NCBI RefSeq assembly: GCF_033954835.1
Contig: NZ_CP121471.1
Location: 5,016,501 to 5,080,500 of the forward strand
Reading direction: 5' to 3'
Source: Thiorhodovibrio frisius
GTDB lineage: Bacteria; Pseudomonadota; Gammaproteobacteria; Chromatiales; Chromatiaceae
Length of the DNA: 64,000 nucleotides
Shown here: one piece after another, positions 28,948-37,461 of the stretch
How the letters are laid out: every line of letters starts with the position of its first letter
How positions within the stretch are numbered: the first letter of the stretch is position 1
Made by a program: the position numbers and the translations under genes
The notes under the pieces: generated by a model
What the model saw: the letters and a program-made list of their open reading frames with translations, nothing else
What the model was told of the DNA's origin: nothing
The model's database searches: none

Positions 28948-29521
28948 CGGCATGAACAAACACGGGCGCACGGCTTTGCTGCTTGACGTTGCGCTGGCTG
29001 TTTTACTGACTGGCCTAATGGGGGGCTGCGGCGAGCACGAACCTGAACAGCGCGGCGCATCGGCCGAGGAGCTGACCTGGGACGACCTGCTGCCCGCCGA
29101 CTGGCAACCAGAAAAACTGCTTGAAAACTTCAATGCCGAAGACATCGCCGACGAAGACCCACGCGCGGCGGACCTGATGGAAAAGCTCGCGGCCCTGTGG
29201 AAAGAAGCTCCGGTGGTGCCAGGGCTCAACGGGCGTCAGGTGCGCCTGCCTGGATTCGTGGTGCCGGTCAACCTTGAGGCCGAAGACATCGATCAATTCC
29301 TGCTGGTGCCCTACTTCGGTGCCTGCATCCATGTCCCACCGCCACCGGCCAATCAAACCGTCTTTGTCACCACCCGGGAGAACAAGCCCTATGTCGGCGC
29401 ACTCTTCGACACCGTGTGGGTCGAGGGCAAAATGCAGGTGGACAATGTCGACAGCGCACTCGGCAGCGCCGGCTACCGCATCGACCAGGCGCGAGTCACG
29501 CCCTACGAGACCAACGAATAG
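28937..29521 (+). CDS. DUF3299 lipoprotein of the zinc operon
   Basis: A 194-residue exported protein. The N-terminus has a hydrophobic stretch ALLLDVALAVLLTGLMGGC ending in a lipobox-like GGC, followed by acidic GEHEPEQ, so it is probably a lipoprotein. The mature part VRLPGFVVPVNLEAEDIDQF, LLVPYFGACIHVPPPPANQT and VFVTTRENKPYVGALFD matches DUF3299, whose function is unproven. ATG 28937 has GAGG 9 nt upstream and overlaps the zur 3' end; ATG 28952 is an alternative. Position at the end of the zinc operon suggests a role in envelope metal handling (inference). DUF3299 genes occur near zinc-transport genes in other gammaproteobacteria as far as I recall. Confidence 0.85.
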   Translation: MRDNGMNKHGRTALLLDVALAVLLTGLMGGCGEHEPEQRGASAEELTWDDLLPADWQPEKLLENFNAEDIADEDPRAADLMEKLAALWKEAPVVPGLNGRQVRLPGFVVPVNLEAEDIDQFLLVPYFGACIHVPPPPANQTVFVTTRENKPYVGALFDTVWVEGKMQVDNVDSALGSAGYRIDQARVTPYETNE

Positions 29522-29632
29522 TGGCCATGGCTGAGTAGCCACCTTTGAAGGGCGTAGGCGCGATCAGCATCTGTCTGGACATGACAGCAACGACGGCTTT
29601 GATCCTTTGGGGTGACGCGCCAAGGTACCCAG

Positions 29633-31372
29633 TCAAGCGGCTTCGGCGAGCTGATCGAGCAGGCTTTGCGGGCTCAAATCATCGATCCCCGGCATGAGTT
29701 TATCCATGGTGCGCACAAGGGCGCCGATGTCGCTGTCGCGCACAATCGCTTTGACTTCGAGCAGGGAGCCGGGCTGCATGCTGAGTTCGCGCAGGCCAAG
29801 GCCAAGCAGCAACCGGGTATAGCGGGCATCGCCAGCCATTTCACCACACATGCTCACCCGGGTGCGGGTTTTGGCCGCAGACTCGATGATGTGGCGAATC
29901 AGGCGCAGCATCGCCGGATGCAGGGGCTCGTAAAGATAGCTGACGGAGTCATCAAGGCGGTCGATAGCCAGAGTGTACTGAATCAGGTCGTTGGTGCCGA
30001 TGGACAGAAAATCGAGCCGGCGCGCCAGGGATTCGGCCATCAGTGCAGCCGCCGGAACTTCGATCATGCCGCCGATGGGCATGAGCGGATCGAAGGCAAG
30101 CCCCTGATTGCGCAGCATGCGTTTGGTGGTCTGGATGAGCCGCAGCAGGGTGTCGACCTCGTTGAGCGTGGAGATCATCGGGACCATCAGCCGCACCGGG
30201 CCGGCTGCGGAAGCACGCAGAATGGCGCGCAGTTGCGGCAGGAAGAGGTCGGGCTCTTTTAAGCACAGGCGGATGGCGCGCAGGCCGAGCGCCGCGTTAG
30301 TCAGCGGCGGCAGGCGATCGGACAGATACTGGATGTTTTTATCCAGCCCCAAATCCAGCGTGCGGATGGTCAGCGGCAGGCCGTTCAGTGCCTTTAAGAT
30401 GCCAAGGTAATCGGCGAGATGTTCTTCCTCACTCGGCGCCTGGGTGTGGTTGAGATACAAGAATTCGGTCCGGTAGAGGCCGACGCCGGATGCGCCGTTT
30501 TGTTGCGCCGCAGCGCTGTCCTCGGGCAGTTCCAGATTGGCCAGCAGCACCACGGGCACGCCGTCGCGGCTGGTCGAGGGGCGGGTGAGCAGCTGTTTGA
30601 GCGCAGCGCGGTGATGTTCGGCGCTGCTCAGGCGGCGACGGAAAAACTCGAGCGTCTCAGGATCGCTGGTAGCCAGGATGCAGCCAGTCTCGGCGTTGAC
30701 CACGAGTTGTTCGCCATGGCGCAAGCCCTCGGTAGCGCGATGCACGCCCATGACGGTTGGAATATCCAGGCTGCGAGCCAGGATAGCCGTGTGCGACATG
30801 GGCCCGCCATGCTCGGTCACAAAGGCCGTGACACCGCGCTGGCGCAGCAGGATGGCATCGGCCGGCGTCAGGTCATCGGCGACGACCACGGCGCCTTCGA
30901 CATTATCGGTGGCAAGATCGGGGTTGACCTGCTCGACGCCGCTCAGAAACACCTGAATCTGACGCACCACATGCTCAACATCGTCGCGCCGGGTGCGCAG
31001 GTAGGGGTCATCCATTTCGTCGAAAACCTGCACCAGGGTGTCGCGCTGTAGCTTGAGCGCCCAACCGGCGTTAAGGTTTTGATCGCGAATCAAATCGCGG
31101 GTGGCGTCAACCAGTGCTGAGTCGGTAAGCATCAGCAGATGGGTGTCGATGAACTCGGCGATGTGCGTCGGGGTGTCGGCCGGGATCTGTTGGCGAATGC
31201 GCTCGAGATGGCGGCGGGCGGCGTCGAGCGCAGCGTCAAGGCGACGCAGTTCGGCGTCGGGGTGCTCGACCGGCTCCGAGGAGAAGCTCGGCTCCTGTTT
31301 GAGCAAATAGGCTCGGCCAACGGCAAGCTTGCGAGCGCCGGCAACGCCGAGCCCGCAGAAGGCGGTGGTCAT
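29633..31372 (-). CDS. ptsI: PTS phosphotransferase Enzyme I
   Basis: Transfers phosphate from PEP to HPr. The 579-residue product has the N-terminal HPr-binding and phosphohistidine domains (active-site His in VTEHGGPMSHTAILARSLDI) and the PEP-binding barrel (GVGLYRTEFLYLNHTQAPSE, SIGTNDLIQYTLAIDR, and RVSMCGEMAGDARY with the catalytic Cys). There is no N-terminal GAF domain, so it is not EI-Ntr (PtsP). Its start overlaps the HPr stop by 4 nt. It ends the leftward ptsN-hprK-rapZ-EIIA-HPr-EI run. No sugar EIIB/EIIC is present, so the relay is probably regulatory. Confidence 0.94.
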   Translation of the reverse strand: MTTAFCGLGVAGARKLAVGRAYLLKQEPSFSSEPVEHPDAELRRLDAALDAARRHLERIRQQIPADTPTHIAEFIDTHLLMLTDSALVDATRDLIRDQNLNAGWALKLQRDTLVQVFDEMDDPYLRTRRDDVEHVVRQIQVFLSGVEQVNPDLATDNVEGAVVVADDLTPADAILLRQRGVTAFVTEHGGPMSHTAILARSLDIPTVMGVHRATEGLRHGEQLVVNAETGCILATSDPETLEFFRRRLSSAEHHRAALKQLLTRPSTSRDGVPVVLLANLELPEDSAAAQQNGASGVGLYRTEFLYLNHTQAPSEEEHLADYLGILKALNGLPLTIRTLDLGLDKNIQYLSDRLPPLTNAALGLRAIRLCLKEPDLFLPQLRAILRASAAGPVRLMVPMISTLNEVDTLLRLIQTTKRMLRNQGLAFDPLMPIGGMIEVPAAALMAESLARRLDFLSIGTNDLIQYTLAIDRLDDSVSYLYEPLHPAMLRLIRHIIESAAKTRTRVSMCGEMAGDARYTRLLLGLGLRELSMQPGSLLEVKAIVRDSDIGALVRTMDKLMPGIDDLSPQSLLDQLAEAA

Positions 31373-31638
31373 TCACCCTCTCCGAAGTAATCGCCAATCA
31401 GGGCCTCAAGTGCGTCCATAACTTCCTGCTCGTCGGTACCATCGGCCTCAATGCTGATGGTGGTTCCGCGCGCAGCGGCCAGCATCATCACGCCCATGAT
31501 GCTCTTGCCATTGACGCGGCGACCTTCGCGCTCAACCTGCACTGTGCTATCAAAACCGCTGGCGCAGGTAACGAACTTGGCCGCAGCGCGGGCGTGCAGA
31601 CCGAGGCGATTGATGATTTCGATGTCTTTGCGAACCAC
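31369..31638 (-). CDS. ptsH: HPr phosphocarrier protein
   Basis: An 89-residue PTS phosphocarrier. It starts with GTG at 31638 (MVRKDIEIINRLGLHARAAA). The catalytic His is in GLHARAA near residue 15, and the regulatory serine block GKSIMGVMMLAAARG carries the Ser expected to be phosphorylated by HprK, which is encoded four genes upstream. It therefore has both phosphorylation sites. It overlaps the EI gene downstream. NPr-type naming (ptsO/npr) is an alternative given the rpoN-linked context. Confidence 0.94.
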   Translation of the reverse strand: MVRKDIEIINRLGLHARAAAKFVTCASGFDSTVQVEREGRRVNGKSIMGVMMLAAARGTTISIEADGTDEQEVMDALEALIGDYFGEGE

Positions 31639-31673
31639 GGGTTTGGTGTTGAGTCAGCAGTTGTTGTTGCGTT

Positions 31674-32084
31674 TTAGGTCTTGGCAGGCGCGTTATCGAG
31701 TTGGCACAGCAACACGCCGTCGCGCCCGCCGCTAAGCGCCTTTTCGGTGATAGCGCCAAGATCGAGCGAATGATAATTCAGCGCGCGCACCAGCATGGGC
31801 AGATTGACGCCGGTCAGCACCCGCACCTGGTGGCCCTGGCGGATGCTGTTGGCCACGTTTGAGGGCGTTGAGCCAAAGAGGTCGGTCAAAATCAGCAGTC
31901 CACTGCCGTCGTCAAGCTCGTTCGCCAAGCGCGTGGCGAGCGCTTGCAGCTGATCCGGGTCGTCGTACTCGGTCACATTAATGGCCGATGCGGCAAGCGG
32001 ACAACAGCCAAACATGCGAGTGGCGGTGGTCAGCAATTCGGCGCCAATCTGATTATGGGTGATCACGAGCAGAGAAACAGTCAC
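31674..32084 (-). CDS. PTS EIIA of the mannose family
   Basis: A 136-residue EIIA(Man)-type domain: MTVSLLVITHNQIGAELLTT at the N-terminus with the His of THNQIG as the phosphorylation site, and ILTDLFGSTPSNVANSIRQG in the middle. The partner IIB, IIC and IID proteins of a mannose permease are absent nearby. The protein therefore probably acts as a regulatory phosphate acceptor, as proposed for similar orphan EIIA(Man) proteins in proteobacteria. The start overlaps the rapZ stop by 4 nt. Confidence 0.93.
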   Translation of the reverse strand: MTVSLLVITHNQIGAELLTTATRMFGCCPLAASAINVTEYDDPDQLQALATRLANELDDGSGLLILTDLFGSTPSNVANSIRQGHQVRVLTGVNLPMLVRALNYHSLDLGAITEKALSGGRDGVLLCQLDNAPAKT

Positions 32085-32947
32085 GGCAGCTCCCGGTGGC
32101 GGACGAGGGCGCGGCGCCCGCCGCGATCAAAATGCGCGCGCACGGCCTCGGCCATGTAGACGGAGCGATGCTGGCCACCGGTGCAGCCGATGGCAATGGT
32201 CAGGTAGCTGCGCCCGTCGCGCTCGAAGCAGGGGGTCCAGCGGTCCAGAAAGGCGATGAGGTCATCGCGCATGGCCACCACCTCCTCAAAACCTTCAAGA
32301 TAGTTAATCACAGCCAGATCGCGTCCGGTTTGGCCGCGCAGTTCCTCCTGCCAGTGCGGATTGGGCAGGCAGCGCACGTCGAAGACGAAGTCGAAAGACT
32401 CGGGCACGCCCTTCTTAAAGCCGAAGGATTGCAGCAGGATGGAGGTACTGAGCTTTTGCCCGTCACCGAGACAGCCACGCACCAGATCGCGCAATTCATG
32501 GATGTTAATGTGGGTGGTGTCGATATGCGCATCGGCAACCTGGCGCAGGGGTTCGAGCAGTTCGCGTTCGTAGTCGATGGCCTCGGCCAGGGAGCGCTGC
32601 TCGCTGGTCAGCGGGTGTTTGCGCCGTGTCTCGCTAAAGCGCGTCATCAGCCGTTCGGTCTGGGCCTCGAGAAAAATCAGCCGTGGGATGATGCCCTGTT
32701 TGCCGAGCGACACCAACACCTGTGGTAGCTGGCGCAGATCGTCCGGGTTGCTGCGTGCATCGATGCCAACGGCGGTGCCAACGCACTCCGGGCACAGGAC
32801 CGGTTCGCTCTGGAGTAACCCCAGAGCCAGCTCGCTTAGCAGGAACAGCGGCAGGTTATCGATACAGTTATAGCCGATATCTTCGAGCGTATTGAGCGCC
32901 ACGCTCTTGCCCGCGCCTGAGAGTCCACTGACGATAATGAAGTCCAT
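32081..32947 (-). CDS. rapZ: RNase adapter RapZ
   Basis: A 288-residue RNA-binding, nucleotide-binding protein. In E. coli it directs RNase E to the GlmZ small RNA and so controls glucosamine-6-phosphate synthase. Walker A is GLSGAGKSVALNTLED (residues 8-23). The C-terminal RNA-binding half contains VFDVRCLPNPHWQEELRGQT, GRDLAVINYLEGFEEV and AIGCTGGQHRSVYMAEAV. It lies between hprK and the EIIA gene, in the standard rpoN-linked position. The gap to hprK contains a short degenerate repeat. Confidence 0.96.
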   Translation of the reverse strand: MDFIIVSGLSGAGKSVALNTLEDIGYNCIDNLPLFLLSELALGLLQSEPVLCPECVGTAVGIDARSNPDDLRQLPQVLVSLGKQGIIPRLIFLEAQTERLMTRFSETRRKHPLTSEQRSLAEAIDYERELLEPLRQVADAHIDTTHINIHELRDLVRGCLGDGQKLSTSILLQSFGFKKGVPESFDFVFDVRCLPNPHWQEELRGQTGRDLAVINYLEGFEEVVAMRDDLIAFLDRWTPCFERDGRSYLTIAIGCTGGQHRSVYMAEAVRAHFDRGGRRALVRHRELP

Positions 32948-32964
32948 GGTTGGATAGGCCTATC

Positions 32965-33008
32965 TTGGAGTCAGGTGCTGGAATCAGGGGCGCAGGATTC
33001 AGGTCCAG
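32965..33008. repeat. Degenerate 14-15-nt tandem array between hprK and rapZ
   Basis: Three units are visible: CTTGGAGTCAGGTG, CTGGAATCAGGGGCG and CAGGATTCAGGTCCA. The third covers the hprK stop codon. The core GGAATCAGG resembles the arrays at 58770 and 16338. Confidence 0.6.
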
Positions 33009-33982
33009 GCCTCGCGGGTGCTGTACTCGGCCTCCCAGGCCGGCGCATCGGCGGCCAAGAGTTCCGCCTGACGCTCGGCCAGGTCGGCTCCGGCATCATA
33101 GCCTCGAATGCGCAGAATTTGACTGCGCACGGCGGTCTCGAGCAACACCGCGAGATTGCGCCCGGGTGCCACTGGAATGGTGATTTCCGGCACTGCGATG
33201 CCGAGAATGGTGCGCGCGGACAGGCTGCCGAGCAGGCGGTCGACGCCGGCCAGTTCGCTGCTGTTGTAGATCCGCATGCTGATGACCAGTTTCAGGTGGT
33301 CTGTCTCGCGCACTGCGCTCTCGCCGAACATGGCGCGAATATTGAGCACACCAAGGCCGCGCACTTCGAGAAAATCGCGCAGCAGGGGCGGGCAGCGTCC
33401 CTCAATGATCTCCGGCGCAACCCGAGCGAATTCAGGCGCGTCATCGGCGATCAGTCGGTGGCCGCGCGCGATCAGCTCAAGCGCCAGTTCACTCTTGCCG
33501 ATGCCGGGGTCGCCGACCAGCAGCACGCCCATGCCAAGCACCTCGAGAAAGACGCCATGCAAGGTGATGCGCTCAGCAAAGGCGTAGGTCAGCACATGTT
33601 GCAGGTGCTCGACAAGGTCCTGGTCGTTCAGGCCCGAGCCCAGCAGGGGCGTCTGTTCCCGCTCTGCAAGTGCGCGAAATTCCGGGTCAGGTTCCAGCCC
33701 GTCAGAGAAGATGACCGCAATGGGTTGGGCGGTAAAAACCCGCGTCATCATGTCGGCGCGGGCGTCCGGGTGCAGATCGCCTAAGTAGGCGGATTCGGCC
33801 GGGCCGATAATTTGCACCCGGTTCGGGCGGATGCAGTTCATGGAGCCCACCAACCGCTGGCGCGGTGATTGGGGCGGATTAGTGAGAGGAATGGGCTCTG
33901 GCGGAGGCTCAAGCACCCAGCGCAGCTTGAGCGGCTTGCTCAGGCTGTCGACAAGTCGCTGCAGGGAGTCGATAGCTTTCAC
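32999..33982 (-). CDS. hprK: HPr kinase/phosphorylase
   Basis: A bifunctional enzyme that phosphorylates HPr on its regulatory serine or removes that phosphate. The 327-residue product has the N-terminal substrate-sensing domain and a C-terminal kinase domain with P-loop GDPGIGKSELALELIARG, LIADDAPEF, and the family signature EVRGLGVLNIRAMFGESAVR. The ATG overlaps the ptsN stop (ATGA). Enteric rpoN clusters lack this gene; several other proteobacteria carry it next to ptsN. HPr here keeps the target serine, which supports activity. Confidence 0.95.
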   Translation of the reverse strand: MKAIDSLQRLVDSLSKPLKLRWVLEPPPEPIPLTNPPQSPRQRLVGSMNCIRPNRVQIIGPAESAYLGDLHPDARADMMTRVFTAQPIAVIFSDGLEPDPEFRALAEREQTPLLGSGLNDQDLVEHLQHVLTYAFAERITLHGVFLEVLGMGVLLVGDPGIGKSELALELIARGHRLIADDAPEFARVAPEIIEGRCPPLLRDFLEVRGLGVLNIRAMFGESAVRETDHLKLVISMRIYNSSELAGVDRLLGSLSARTILGIAVPEITIPVAPGRNLAVLLETAVRSQILRIRGYDAGADLAERQAELLAADAPAWEAEYSTREAWT

Positions 33983-34455
33983 GCGACTCCGTTGGATGCC
34001 GACAGAGATGCCTGGGTGAGAATGTCGAGCAGTGCCTGTGGGCTCTCGGCGCTGCGCAGGCGCTGTCGGAGATGATCCTGGTTGAAGAGTTCCGCCAGCT
34101 TGGCCAATAGTTGCAGATGGGTCTCGTTGGCGCCCTCAGGCACCAGTAGCGCAAAGGCCAGGTCAATCGGTTGGTCGTCGATGGCATCGAAGGGGACGGG
34201 CTCGGCGATCTGGATGAAAGCGCCAATGGCGTCCGTGATCTCCGCCACGCGCGCATGGGGCAGCGCCACGCCATGACCGAGGCCGGTGCTGCCGAGGCGT
34301 TCGCGCTCGAGCAGGCGGTCGAATACCGCCTCGCGGCTGAGCTGGGGCTGCTCGCCAACCAACAGCTCGGCCAAGGTTTCAAGCAGCCGCTTCTTACTGC
34401 TGATGCTGGCCCCGGCGAGCACCCGGTGCTCGACGATAAGTTGCGGGGGAAACAT
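33979..34455 (-). CDS. ptsN: PTS EIIA-Ntr regulatory protein
   Basis: The terminal phosphate acceptor of the nitrogen PTS; in E. coli it affects K+ transport and other functions. ATG 34455 has GGAG about 10 nt upstream and lies after the hpf terminator, giving 158 residues. An ATG at 34500 falls inside the terminator hairpin and is rejected. The active-site His is in GHGVALPHARVAEITDAIGA near residue 63. It is the first gene of the leftward PTS group and overlaps hprK. Confidence 0.95.
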   Translation of the reverse strand: MFPPQLIVEHRVLAGASISSKKRLLETLAELLVGEQPQLSREAVFDRLLERERLGSTGLGHGVALPHARVAEITDAIGAFIQIAEPVPFDAIDDQPIDLAFALLVPEGANETHLQLLAKLAELFNQDHLRQRLRSAESPQALLDILTQASLSASNGVA

Positions 34456-34480
34456 GTGCGCTGGCTCTCCGGTGGACGAA

Positions 34481-34513
34481 ACAAAAACCGGAGCCAGCAT
34501 GACCGGCTCCGGT
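34481..34513 (-). terminator. Rho-independent terminator after hpf
   Basis: On the reverse strand, ACCGGAGCC (34513-34505) and GGCTCCGGT (34495-34487) form a perfect 9-bp stem with a 9-nt loop, followed by TTTTTGTTT. It lies 70 nt past the hpf stop and just before ptsN. It should split the lpt-rpoN-hpf transcript from the ptsN-hprK-rapZ group, at least partly. Confidence 0.88.
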
Positions 34514-34581
34514 ATGGGTCATCAGTGAAGGATGTCGGTAGGTTCGTTATTTGGACAACGGGTCAAGCAATGCGTTTGACC

Positions 34582-34947
34582 TCAGTCCTCCTCAAGCGCT
34601 TCCGATGCTGCCTCGTCGGTAGCGGCAAGTTCGGCGCTGGCCACTTTGGCACCGGGCGCGCGATGACTTTGGCGCTTTTCCTTGTACTTGAGCACCTGAC
34701 GGTCGAGCTTATCGATCAGCCCGTCAATGGCGGCGTACATGTCCTCGTGCGTCGCATCGGCATGAACGTTGGCGCCATTGACGAGCAGGGTGGCTTCCGC
34801 CTTCTGGCGGAGCTTCTCGACACTCAGGATGACGTTGGCGTTGATGACATGGTCGAAATGGCGCTCCAGGCGGGAAAATTTACTATCGACATAGTCTTTG
34901 AGTGGTTCGGTAATGTCGACATGATGCCCGGTGAGCTTGATTTGCAT
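34582..34947 (-). CDS. hpf: Ribosome hibernation promoting factor
   Basis: A 121-residue HPF/YfiA-family protein that binds the 30S decoding region in stationary phase and promotes inactive ribosome dimers. It reads MQIKLTGHHVDITEPLKDYV, FSRLERHFDHVINANVILSV and ATHEDMYAAIDGLIDKLDRQ, the normal fold. An Ala/Glu-rich tail of about 25 residues (KVASAELAATDEAASEALEE) is longer than E. coli HPF (95 residues) but too short for the long-form dimerisation domain. AGGAG lies 9 nt before the ATG. It follows rpoN, as is usual. Confidence 0.95.
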   Translation of the reverse strand: MQIKLTGHHVDITEPLKDYVDSKFSRLERHFDHVINANVILSVEKLRQKAEATLLVNGANVHADATHEDMYAAIDGLIDKLDRQVLKYKEKRQSHRAPGAKVASAELAATDEAASEALEED

Positions 34948-35058
34948 AGGTTATGACTCCTGAATGGTCGAACGCGGCGATGGCCGGTGCAATGACTGGG
35001 GAATTTCATCACAAAAGAACCCTGGTATGAAAACCCTCTGTAATGAAAACCTCTGGCG

Positions 35059-36567
35059 TCATGCGAGCCGCTTGCGCTCGTTCGAGGGCGGGATGCCCAT
35101 GGCTTCGCGGTATTTGGCGACTGTTCGTCGTGCCACCTTGATGCCCTGATCCGACAGAACCTCGGCAATTTTGTTGTCACTCAGAGGCTTATTAGGCGTC
35201 TCTGCGGCGACCAGTTTGCGGATAAAGGCGCGGATGGCGGTCGATGAACACTCACCCCCTGAAGTGGTGTTGACGTGACTTGAAAAGAAATATTTGAACT
35301 CGAAGGTGCCCCTGGGGGTGTGCATGTATTTCTGCGTTGTCACGCGCGAGACGGTGGATTCATGCAGCTCCAGCGTCTCGGCGATGTCGCGCAGCACCAG
35401 CGGGCGCATGGCCTCTTCGCCAAAATCGAAAAAGTCCTGCTGCAGCTCGACAATTTTGGTCGCTACCCGCAGCACGGTGTCATTGCGACTCAGCAGGCTT
35501 TTGATAAACCACTGCGCCTCTTGCAGATGGGATTTCAGGCACTGATTGTCGGCGGCCTTATCGGCACGCCGAATGAGCTGCCTGTAACTCTCGTTGACGC
35601 GAATTCGCGGCGTGGTATCCGGGTTAAGCTCCACTGTCCAGCGGCCGTGGCGACGGCGCACCAGCACGTCGGGCTTGATGTATTCCGGTTGCACCTCGGT
35701 CACGGCCGACCCTGGGCGCGGGTTCAGGGAGCGGATCAGCGTCAGTGCCTGGCCCAAGTCATCGTCGCTGAGCTTGGTGCCACGGCGCATGGCGTCCAGA
35801 TCGTTGCGCCCCAGAGCATCGAAATGGTGCTCGCAGATGCTCAGGGCATGGTCGCGTCGCGGCTGGTGATCGGTCAGCTGACGCAGTTGCAGGATCAGGC
35901 ATTCGCGCAGGTCGCGTGCCGCGAGACCCGGCGGATCGAAGCTCTGGATGCGATGGAGCACGGCTTCAATCTCGTCCGGCTCAAGTTCCGGGTCGTTCAG
36001 AATCGCGGGCAATTCGCTCAGGTCCAGATGCAGGTAGCCGTCGGCGTCAATGGCGTCGATCAGCGCCTCGGCAACGGCTTGGTCGCGCGCGCCGAAACGG
36101 GTCAGGTTGAGCTGCCAGTCGATGTAGTCATGCAGCGTCTGCGGGCGCGAGCGCTGGGCGAAGAGGTCGAAATCATTGCTGTCGCCGGACTGGCTGCCAG
36201 ATTGAGCACCGGATTGGGCACCGCTGCTTGGCGCGTAGCTGTCGGAGGTATCGGCGAAAGTGTCGGTCCATTCGCTGTCGGTGGGCAACTCGTCGGGCAT
36301 GCCGTCGCGCTCGGGGCGCAACGAGCTATCGAGTCGCGCCTCTTCGAGACGCTGCGCGCTGGCCTCATCCTGATTCAGGCGGTCTTCGCGGGTGCCTGGC
36401 TCCGGCAGGTCGTCATCGGCGTTCTCGAGCATCAGGTTGGACTCAAGCGCCTGCTGGATTTCCTGCTGGAGATCCAGGGTCGAGAGCTGCAGCAGCTTAA
36501 TCGCTTGCTGCAGCTGCGGCGTCATCGTCAGCTGCTGGCCGAGGCGCAGTTGAATGGTCTGCTTCAT
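35059..36567 (-). CDS. rpoN: RNA polymerase sigma-54 factor
   Basis: Directs RNA polymerase to -24/-12 promoters and needs AAA+ activators. From ATG 36567 (MKQTIQLRLGQQLTMTPQLQ) it has 502 residues. Parts: the Gln/Leu-rich activator-interacting region I, an acidic variable region II (about 55-120), the core-binding domain, the HTH (TLELHESTVSRVTTQKYMHT) and the C-terminal RpoN box ARRTVAKYREAMGI. The frame is open further upstream to 36699, but the family start and a GAAGG 7 nt away fix 36567. It lies in the usual place between lptB and hpf. Confidence 0.97.
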   Translation of the reverse strand: MKQTIQLRLGQQLTMTPQLQQAIKLLQLSTLDLQQEIQQALESNLMLENADDDLPEPGTREDRLNQDEASAQRLEEARLDSSLRPERDGMPDELPTDSEWTDTFADTSDSYAPSSGAQSGAQSGSQSGDSNDFDLFAQRSRPQTLHDYIDWQLNLTRFGARDQAVAEALIDAIDADGYLHLDLSELPAILNDPELEPDEIEAVLHRIQSFDPPGLAARDLRECLILQLRQLTDHQPRRDHALSICEHHFDALGRNDLDAMRRGTKLSDDDLGQALTLIRSLNPRPGSAVTEVQPEYIKPDVLVRRRHGRWTVELNPDTTPRIRVNESYRQLIRRADKAADNQCLKSHLQEAQWFIKSLLSRNDTVLRVATKIVELQQDFFDFGEEAMRPLVLRDIAETLELHESTVSRVTTQKYMHTPRGTFEFKYFFSSHVNTTSGGECSSTAIRAFIRKLVAAETPNKPLSDNKIAEVLSDQGIKVARRTVAKYREAMGIPPSNERKRLA

Positions 36568-36708
36568 CGCGACGCCTTCAACGGAACTGCTGCGGGCAGC
36601 GGGACTCCGGCGGGATGGGCATAGACAGATGCTTGGACAATGAATGAAATTTGCATAGGGCAAATTTGATTGTAGCTGATCTTTGCCAAGTCGACGCAAA
36701 GCCGAGCG

Positions 36709-37461
36709 TCAAAGCCGGAAATGCTCGCCAAGATAGACCGCGCGCACCTGGGTGTTGCTGAGCAAGGCCGAGGGCTCACCTTCGGCAATCACCTGCCCAT
36801 CGCTGATGATGTAGGCGCGATCACAAATATCGAGGGTTTCTCGCACGTTATGATCGGTGACCAGCACGCCAATACCGCGCTCGCTCAAATGGGTGATAAT
36901 TTTTTTAATGTCGACCACTGCGATCGGGTCGACCCCGGCAAAGGGCTCGTCAAGCAACATGACTTTCGGCTCGACGGCAAGTGCGCGGGCAATTTCCAGG
37001 CGGCGGCGCTCGCCTCCCGACAAACTGAGAGCCAGAGATTGGGCGATATGCGCAATGCCAAGCTCATCGAGCAGCGCCTCGCAATACTGGCGGCGCTGGT
37101 GGTCGTCGAGTTCTGGGCGGGTTTCGAGCACCGCCATCAGGTTGTTTGTTGCGCTCAGCTTGCGGAAGATGGATGGCTCCTGGGCCAGGTAGCTCAGGCC
37201 GCGCCGGGCGCGTGCGTGCATGGGCGCGAGGGTGACATCCTCGCCGGCAAGCAAAATGCGCCCGGAATCAGCGCTCACCAGACCGACGATCATGTAGAAG
37301 CTGGTGGTCTTGCCGGCACCGTTGGGACCGAGCAAACCGACAACTTCACCAGCCCTGACGGTGATATCAACACCATCGACAACCCTGCGACGGCGATAGC
37401 TCTTGGCCAGACCTTCGGCCTGCAAGGCCAGAGCGGCCTGAGTGTGCGAACCGGGAGTCAT
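36709..37461 (-). CDS. lptB: LPS export ABC transporter ATP-binding protein LptB
   Basis: The ATPase that drives LptF/LptG extraction of LPS from the inner membrane. The 250-residue product has Walker [22 protein letters not shown]-loop [20 protein letters not shown], signature [15 protein letters not shown] and Walker [18 protein letters not shown]. The C-terminal [10 protein letters not shown] is typical of LptB. The start overlaps the lptA stop by 4 nt (ATGA-type). LptF and LptG are not in the window. Confidence 0.96.
   Translation of the reverse strand: MTPGSHTQAALALQAEGLAKSYRRRRVVDGVDITVRAGEVVGLLGPNGAGKTTSFYMIVGLVSADSGRILLAGEDVTLAPMHARARRGLSYLAQEPSIFRKLSATNNLMAVLETRPELDDHQRRQYCEALLDELGIAHIAQSLALSLSGGERRRLEIARALAVEPKVMLLDEPFAGVDPIAVVDIKKIITHLSERGIGVLVTDHNVRETLDICDRAYIISDGQVIAEGEPSALLSNTQVRAVYLGEHFRL

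Noticed and set aside
29522-29632. Possible terminator GTGGC...GCCAC between the zinc operon and ptsI
   Set aside because: The stem is only 5 bp with a 12-nt loop and no T-run, too weak to call.
34456-34500. Upstream ptsN start at 34500
   Set aside because: It lies inside the hpf terminator hairpin; ATG 34455 has a better ribosome site and matches EIIA-Ntr length.
35320-36624. 434-codon forward open frame opposite rpoN
   Set aside because: Antisense to conserved rpoN; no recognisable domain.
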